Below, piece by piece: positions 59,202 to 64,000 of a stretch of DNA of 64,000 nucleotides. Position numbers and translations under genes: made by a program. Each line of letters opens with the position of its first letter. Positions within the stretch are counted from its first letter, which is position 1. The stretch comes from Desulfitobacterium hafniense DCB-2 (lineage in GTDB: Bacteria; Bacillota; Desulfitobacteriia; Desulfitobacteriales; Desulfitobacteriaceae), in NCBI RefSeq assembly GCF_000021925.1, contig NC_011830.1, forward strand, positions 1,698,501 through 1,762,500, given 5' to 3'. The notes under the pieces were generated by a model. The model worked only from the letters and a program-made list of their open reading frames with translations. It made no database searches and was not told where the DNA came from.

Positions 59202-59723
59202 TTAAACCTGCTGGTACATCTCTCTGAAAATCTGGAGATGGTACATCTCGTCCTGGATGATGCGGCGTAAGATGGCTACAATATTCATATCGCAGATGGT
59301 ATCCGCCTGATGGGAATATTTGCGGATGGCTGCTTCCTCTGCTTGGATTGATTCGGCGATCAGAGGGCGCACCCCGTGGGGATAACCGATATAGGAAGGG
59401 GACCACCATTGCATACAATCCCGGCAGCTCCAAAGCCGCGGGTCCGCTCCCAGCAGCAGGGCGAGCTCGGCGAATATATTGAGATGGTGCATTTCAACGA
59501 TGCTGATATCGCGAAAGCAGGCTGAGATCCAACTATACTGGGGTTTCGTCACAACGGAGATATAGAAATACCGAGTAACATCGCTCATTTCGGAAACGGC
59601 GTCCCCCATGTTGCCAAGCATCTCACAGGCATAAACGGGATTGGGGCCGACCACCCGCACCGGCGGATACGGCACATCCACCCTGTACCGACATGTGTTG
59701 ATGTTGTTATCATTCATCGCCAT
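59202..59723 (-). CDS. Ferritin-like di-iron/manganese protein
   Basis: A helical protein of about 173 aa. The ferritin-like metal ligands are visible as EMLGNMGDAVSEMSD, E-x-x-H in VEMHHLNIFAE, EEAAIRKYSHQAD and DEMYHLQIF. This resembles bacterioferritin/manganese-catalase-type four-helix proteins of spore-forming Clostridia. The frame is open to 59753, but AAAGGGA lies directly before ATG 59723 and GC-ATGGCG-ATG 59717. It lies downstream of the catalase gene on the same strand but after a terminator. Peroxide metabolism is a plausible shared theme. Confidence 0.72.
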   Translation of the reverse strand: MAMNDNNINTCRYRVDVPYPPVRVVGPNPVYACEMLGNMGDAVSEMSDVTRYFYISVVTKPQYSWISACFRDISIVEMHHLNIFAELALLLGADPRLWSCRDCMQWWSPSYIGYPHGVRPLIAESIQAEEAAIRKYSHQADTICDMNIVAILRRIIQDEMYHLQIFREMYQQV

Positions 59724-59826
59724 GCTCCCTTTCCCATTTTGATTATGATACAATTTATTCGGGCGAAGAGGAGATTATAACAGTGCCGTTAACTTGGGCG
59801 GATTGACATGCCGCGGGGAACGGAGC

Positions 59827-59890
59827 AAAAAATAAGGGACCGCAGCGTCTTCAGATTGTCTTATCTGATAGAGCGCTGGGGTCCCTTTTG
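59827..59890 (-). terminator. Terminator of the catalase gene
   Basis: AAGGGACCgCAGCG (59834-59847) pairs with CGCTggGGTCCCTT (ending 59887). On the minus strand the stem is followed by ATTTTTTG, giving an intrinsic terminator directly after the catalase stop. Confidence 0.7.
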
Positions 59891-59897
59891 GATTATT

Positions 59898-61952
59898 TTA
59901 GTGGACATTCCGCTCGAAATGGCGGCCTGTTGTGAGAGCTGCCAGGAAGTTGTTGGCATAGATTTCCATGTTTCCGGCCGACTCGCAGACGATACCTGGC
60001 GCCGGCTTTTGTCCGGAAGGCAACAGGCCCAGCAGGGCCGACGCCTCACCGCTTAGCCCAATGGTCTTATAATGGTTAAAGGTGTCCAGGAGGAAACCCT
60101 TTACATCCGCCGAGCCTTTGAGGGCCTCAGTGTGGGAACCGCCGGGGATATAAACGGCATCGTAAAAGACCGAAGCTGTGGTAGCGTAGGTTTGGTTGCC
60201 TTCTACCCTGCCGTTATCACCGGCAGTAACCGGTCCCAGCTTACAGGACACCACATCAAAACAAGCGCCGGCAGCAATAAGGGTAGCGGTAAGAGCATCA
60301 AACTGAGCTTTATCGAAACCGCTTTCAAGCAGGACAGCCACTTTTCTGGTTTTCGGGCTCTTGGCGGTATTGGCCATACTGAGAGCGGGAGAAGAAGCCG
60401 TGGTGGGATTGGCCCCGTTGGCCGGAGGTGTGGCCCCTAAGCCCTCCGCCACCTTTTGGGCCAGCTCCGGATCCACGTTGCCCAGCATATCCACAAGCTT
60501 TTGGTGGGTATGCTTATGCTTGCATTTGCCCAGCTCGAATCGGAAAGCATCGATGATGTGTTGTCTTTCCCAGTCGGACATACTGTTCCAAAACATAGCC
60601 GGTTGGGTGTAGTGATCCCGGAAGCTCTCGCTGCGCTCCCGGATAACATGGCCATCCACTTTTTCCTGATAGTGTTCGAAGTGACTTTCCCCAGCGCGGG
60701 CGGCGTGAGGCTCACCCTTATTCAAGGAGTTGGGATAGTAGCTGGTCTGTCCCTCGTCAATGGTCATGCGGTGCATGCCGTCCCGTTGGTTGTTGTTTAC
60801 CTTGGGCAGGGGACGGTTAATGGGAAGCTGGTGGAAGTTGGGACCTCCCAGACGAGAGAGCTGAGTGTCCAGATAGGAGAACAGCCGGCCCTGGAGCAAA
60901 GGATCATTGCTGAAATCAATACCGGGCACTACATTGGCCGGACAAAAAGCCACCTGTTCCGTTTCGGCGAAGAAATTGTCCGGGTTCTGGTTCAGTGTCA
61001 TCTTGCCGATTTTCTGAACGGGGATTAATTCCTCAGGCCAAAGCTTGGTAGGGTCCAGAATATCGAAATCAAACCTGAACTCATCCTCCGGCTTCAGCAC
61101 CTGAATGCCAAGTTCAAATTCGACGGCCTGGCCATGCTCAATAGTTTCCCAAAGGTCCCTGCGGTTGAAGTCAGGATCCTTGCCGGCCACCTTCTGAGCT
61201 TCATCCCAGACCAGGGAATGGACACCCAGAACAGGCTTCCAGTGAAATTTTACAAATTTAAATTCACCTTTGGCGTTGACCAGACGGAAGGTATTGATGC
61301 CAAAGCCTTCCATCATGCGAAAGCTTTTGGGAACAGCGCGGGGAGACATCAGCCACATGACATTGTGCATGGTCTCCGGAGTATTCACCACAAAGTCCCA
61401 GAAGGTGTCGTGGGCTGAGGCCGCCTGGGGCATCTCATTGTTGGGCTCAGGTTTTAGGGAATGGATGAGATCGGGGAACTTAATAGCATCCTGAATAAAG
61501 AATACCGGCATGTTGTTGCCCACGATATCATAATTGCCTTCCTGTGTGTAGAATTTAACCGCAAACCCCCGGACATCCCGCACCGTATCCGAAGAGCCGC
61601 GAAACCCGGCAACGGTGGAAAAACGGACGAAGACCGGCGTAATCAGATTGGGATCGCTGAGAAAATGAGCCTTGGTCAGATGAGACAGGTTCTCGTAAAC
61701 CTGGAAGTAACCATGGGCACCTGAGCCCCGGGCGTGAACAACCCGCTCGGGAATCCGTTCATGGTCAAAATGGGTAACCTTTTCCCGAAAGATAAAATCC
61801 TCCATGAGGGTAGGGCCCCGTTTGCCTGCTTTGAGAGAGTCATCCGTATTGCTAACCCCGACCCCCTGGTTGGTAGTGAGATACCCCTTGTTATGACTGA
61901 CCCGAGCGGCATCAAGATCTAAGGATTTCTGGTTTGTTTGCTGATTCTCCAT
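59898..61952 (-). CDS. katE: Large-subunit (HPII-type) catalase with C-terminal DJ-1/PfpI-like domain
   Basis: A 684-aa heme catalase that converts hydrogen peroxide to water and oxygen. The catalytic His73 is in VVHARGSGAHGYF, the distal Asn in GNNMPVFFIQDAIKFPD, and the proximal heme-ligand Tyr in RLFSYLDTQLSRLG. After about residue 540 comes a flavodoxin-like DJ-1/PfpI-type domain (KVAVLLESGFDKAQFDALTA, YIPGGSHTEAL). This architecture is that of clade 2 large catalases. The frame is open to 61979, but GGGAGGTACACT fixes the start at 61952. It is monocistronic with its own terminator. Confidence 0.93.
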   Translation of the reverse strand: MENQQTNQKSLDLDAARVSHNKGYLTTNQGVGVSNTDDSLKAGKRGPTLMEDFIFREKVTHFDHERIPERVVHARGSGAHGYFQVYENLSHLTKAHFLSDPNLITPVFVRFSTVAGFRGSSDTVRDVRGFAVKFYTQEGNYDIVGNNMPVFFIQDAIKFPDLIHSLKPEPNNEMPQAASAHDTFWDFVVNTPETMHNVMWLMSPRAVPKSFRMMEGFGINTFRLVNAKGEFKFVKFHWKPVLGVHSLVWDEAQKVAGKDPDFNRRDLWETIEHGQAVEFELGIQVLKPEDEFRFDFDILDPTKLWPEELIPVQKIGKMTLNQNPDNFFAETEQVAFCPANVVPGIDFSNDPLLQGRLFSYLDTQLSRLGGPNFHQLPINRPLPKVNNNQRDGMHRMTIDEGQTSYYPNSLNKGEPHAARAGESHFEHYQEKVDGHVIRERSESFRDHYTQPAMFWNSMSDWERQHIIDAFRFELGKCKHKHTHQKLVDMLGNVDPELAQKVAEGLGATPPANGANPTTASSPALSMANTAKSPKTRKVAVLLESGFDKAQFDALTATLIAAGACFDVVSCKLGPVTAGDNGRVEGNQTYATTASVFYDAVYIPGGSHTEALKGSADVKGFLLDTFNHYKTIGLSGEASALLGLLPSGQKPAPGIVCESAGNMEIYANNFLAALTTGRHFERNVH

Positions 61953-62027
61953 AGTGTACCTCCCTGTAGAAATTGCCATATAGCCATAGTGTCCCCCAAA
62001 AGAGTGAATTCATGTGAACAGTGCTGA

Positions 62028-62051
62028 AAAGGCAGCGAATCCGCTGCCTTT
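62028..62051 (-). terminator. Terminator of the D,D-carboxypeptidase gene
   Basis: AAAGGCAGCG and CGCTGCCTTT form a 10-bp perfect stem around a 4-base loop, 12 bp after the stop codon of the gene at 62063. Confidence 0.65.
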
Positions 62052-62062
62052 AAACACTATCC

Positions 62063-63334
62063 TTAAAAGAGATCCCTGTCCCGGTATCTTCCGGCTGTCA
62101 TTTTCCGCTCAATGCTTCGATGTCTTCTTAGATAGGATACTCTCCTATATACCATATAGAGAAAAAATAACAAGATTGAGATAATTGGCGCAGCCCAATT
62201 GAAGGATTTTTTACTGGGCGGCTGGGGGGGTATGGGGGGGATAACACTGCTGTCGGCCATTAAGGCAAAGGAATTAAGAACCCTATCCTCCTCTACCGTT
62301 TGGACGCTGGTTAGAACCTGATCTTTCCTTATTTCTTTGAGCTCGGAAGCAATCGGCAGTACATGAAGCGATATATCCGGGGGGGCGGTACTGCCAATTT
62401 CTCTGGTATGGATTATCTCGTCGGTAAGAATGAGATTAACGGGGGTATCACTCACCATTAGACTGGAAAGCGCCGTGCCTTTGGGCTTATAGACTACATT
62501 TTCAAAGTTGGTAAAACCATATTCGAAAAGGTTTCTCATATCCGTATAGATGCTTGTCTTGCTTGGCGACTTTAAAACAACGCCAAGTAAGGCGCGTCCG
62601 TCTCTCTCAGCAGTAGCGACGTAGGTATTACCGGCTGAAGTGGTATAACCGGTTTTCATACCGGTTACGGTAGGCTCGGTCCAGATAAACTCATTGATGT
62701 TATACATTTCCGTGGGAATATTTTCTCTGTTTCTGGGGATAATCTTCGTCTTCGTCTTGACGTAATCTCTCAAGACAGGATTTTGATAAGCAAAACGGGC
62801 AATCATTGCCAGATCCCGGGCTGTAGTTAGATGACCGTCCTCGCTTAAGCCGCTGGGGTTCTTAAAAGAGGTGTTTAATGCTCCGATTTCCTTGGCCTTA
62901 GCATTCATCAAATCTGTGAAGCCTTGAACATCGCCGCCAATATGCTCTGCAATGGCCACCGCTGCGTCGTTAGCAGAGTTAAGCAGCAAAGCATATAGCA
63001 GATTTTCCAGGGTCACTTGCTCACCTGGTTCCAGATAGATACGTGTTCCCTGGGTTAATTCCTGATCCAGCACGGAGGGACCGGCGGTTACCAGATCATT
63101 TAGATTTCCTTTTTCCAGAGCAATGAGAGCGCTCATAATTTTGGTAGTGCTGGCCGGTTCAAAAGGATGATCGGGATTTTTGGCAAAGAGGGTCTGGCCT
63201 GTGGTAATATCAATTAAAATGGCGCCTTCGCTGCTTAGTTCCGGAACCGGTACTTTATCTGGAGAGCCGAAGACAGGTACTGCGAAGTTTAGTAGCATAG
63301 CCAGGGCTGTGAATAGTACTGCAATTAATCTCAA
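62063..63334 (-). CDS. dacA: D-alanyl-D-alanine carboxypeptidase (PBP5/DacA-type)
   Basis: A 423-aa penicillin-binding protein that trims the peptidoglycan stem peptide. A signal peptide is at about 1-23. The three active-site motifs are S62-T-T-K65 (ASTTKIMSALIALEKG), SAN in LLNSANDAAVAIAEHIGG, and KTG in GMKTGYTTSAGNTY. A beta-rich C-terminal domain is followed by a TM helix near the C-terminus (WAAPIISILLFFLYMVY) and a basic tail, so it is membrane-anchored from the C-terminus. The frame extends to an ATG at 63394, but GGAGGTTTTAGT places the start at TTG 63334, directly at the signal peptide. Confidence 0.92.
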   Translation of the reverse strand: MRLIAVLFTALAMLLNFAVPVFGSPDKVPVPELSSEGAILIDITTGQTLFAKNPDHPFEPASTTKIMSALIALEKGNLNDLVTAGPSVLDQELTQGTRIYLEPGEQVTLENLLYALLLNSANDAAVAIAEHIGGDVQGFTDLMNAKAKEIGALNTSFKNPSGLSEDGHLTTARDLAMIARFAYQNPVLRDYVKTKTKIIPRNRENIPTEMYNINEFIWTEPTVTGMKTGYTTSAGNTYVATAERDGRALLGVVLKSPSKTSIYTDMRNLFEYGFTNFENVVYKPKGTALSSLMVSDTPVNLILTDEIIHTREIGSTAPPDISLHVLPIASELKEIRKDQVLTSVQTVEEDRVLNSFALMADSSVIPPIPPQPPSKKSFNWAAPIISILLFFLYMVYRRVSYLRRHRSIERKMTAGRYRDRDLF

Positions 63335-63607
63335 AACTAAAACCTCCAAGGAACAAAATAATAATCGATAAGCGTTACCTAAAAAGCTTATCAAAAATTG
63401 ATAAAATAATCTATCTTACCGTGGGAAAAACATTGAAGTCGTTTCTAATGTTAGCAAAGGGTCTCCATTCTCTAAATTTCTCAATTGTCTTTTCTATCTA
63501 CTTGACGGGGAGCACACCAAGATCATGGGCATGAAAGATCAGCAATCTGAAAAAAATACGAACCATAGTACGTAATTAGAGAATGAGATGAAGATGGAGG
63601 GATAGCA

Positions 63608-64000
63608 GTGACAAACAGCGAATTAATCGGACTATTAAAGAAACGCTTTGAGGAAAATATGAACCGGCATAAAGGTCTTGAATGGGCTGAGGTGCAGGCA
63701 AGGTTGGAAGAGAGTGGGGAAAAACTTTGGTCACTCAGTGAAATGGAAAGAACCGGCGGTGAACCCGATGTTGTTGCTCAGGATGAAGTGACGGGTGAAT
63801 ACATTTTTTACGATTGTTCACCGGAAACGCCAAGCGGGCGCAGGAATATTTGCTATGACGGTAAAGGCCAGGAAGAGAGAAACAAGAAAGGAATATTTCC
63901 GGAGGGCAATGCAGTTGAGATGGCAGCGGCCATGGGCATTGAGCTTCTAGCGGAGGAACAATACAAAGAGTTGCAGAGACTTGGTAATTTCGATCTCAAG
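63608..64000 (+). CDS. DUF4256 family protein (cut by window end)
   Basis: An open frame from GTG 63608 (GGAGGGATAGCA upstream) to the window edge, 131 codons so far. The sequence LLKKRFEENMNRHKGLEWAE, LWSLSEMERTGGEPDVVAQD and YDCSPETPSGRRNICYDGKG is that of the DUF4256 family, cytoplasmic proteins of unknown function and normally about 185 aa. The C-terminal third lies outside the window. Confidence 0.85.
   Translation, partial: MTNSELIGLLKKRFEENMNRHKGLEWAEVQARLEESGEKLWSLSEMERTGGEPDVVAQDEVTGEYIFYDCSPETPSGRRNICYDGKGQEERNKKGIFPEGNAVEMAAAMGIELLAEEQYKELQRLGNFDLK

Noticed and set aside
59808..60056. Plus-strand frame before and over the catalase 3' end
   Set aside because: It spans the catalase terminator and is antisense to the catalase C-terminus.
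1..64000. CRISPR arrays, tRNA and rRNA genes, complete insertion sequences
   Set aside because: No regularly spaced repeats, no cloverleaf-like conserved arms and no transposase or recombinase genes were found on either strand.

Overview
The window looks like a chromosomal segment of an anaerobic, respiratory Clostridium-class firmicute, most likely Desulfitobacterium or a close Peptococcaceae relative. Four molybdopterin oxidoreductases of the DMSO-reductase family are encoded, three of them with twin-arginine signals. They come with ferredoxin-type electron-transfer subunits, DmsC/NrfD membrane anchors, TorD-like chaperones and a Tat-exported flavoprotein reductase. A corrinoid methyltransferase set, HD-GYP/chemotaxis genes, Gram-positive style Shine-Dalgarno sites and many GTG/TTG starts fit the same picture. 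The genus assignment is inference; no rRNA or tRNA gene is visible.

Layout. 1-5.4 kb: accessory genes (SAM methyltransferase, two PhnB/VOC proteins, M55 aminopeptidase, DEAD-box helicase) mixed with gene debris (M55 remnant, 31-aa fragment, broken YkgJ gene, XRE tail). 5.7-6.6 kb: a lone SGNH/CE6-type esterase on the minus strand. 6.9-12.8 kb: a dmsABC-like operon followed by a Crp/Fnr regulator and an MFS transporter. 12.8-13.6 kb: the tail of an ECF sigma factor gene coupled to its intact anti-sigma factor gene. 13.7-17.5 kb: a methyltransferase module (corrinoid protein, UroD-type methyltransferase, second corrinoid protein, GntR regulator) with large inverted-repeat operators. 17.6-18.9 kb: HxlR regulator, cupin, frameshifted VOC gene. 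19-25.3 kb: signalling block (MCP, CheW, PAS-HD-GYP on minus; histidine kinase and REC-BTAD regulator on plus). 25.4-33.2 kb: DMT transporter, ArsR regulator, broken DUF3102 gene, DUF2325 coiled-coil protein behind a long structured leader, uracil-DNA-glycosylase-like protein, alpha/beta hydrolase, XRE regulator. 33.4-36.7 kb: PEP-synthase/rifampicin-phosphotransferase-like enzyme and TetR regulator.

37-55 kb is a respiratory island. It starts with a Tat flavoprotein and a convergent operon of a cytoplasmic molybdoenzyme, a four-cluster ferredoxin and a PucR regulator. Divergent from that operon run two co-directional modules. Module 1 is molybdoenzyme, FeS subunit, NrfD and TorD. Module 2 is molybdoenzyme, FeS subunit, TorD, two tandem DmsC-like anchors, an FMN-binding/NapH-like fusion and a 32-aa membrane peptide. 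The presumed logic is quinol oxidation by the membrane anchors, electron transfer through four [4Fe-4S] clusters, and reduction (or oxidation) of an unidentified substrate at an exported Mo/W site. 55-64 kb holds a tautomerase, an endonuclease-IV-like TIM barrel, MarR, a lipoprotein, a cupin, a ferritin-like protein, a large catalase, a D,D-carboxypeptidase and a DUF4256 gene cut by the window edge.

The most interesting unexplained signals are the roughly 390-nt leader with a terminator in front of the DUF2325 gene, the composition of module 2, the paired operators of the corrinoid module, and the density of gene remnants, several of which have an intact paralogue elsewhere in the window.
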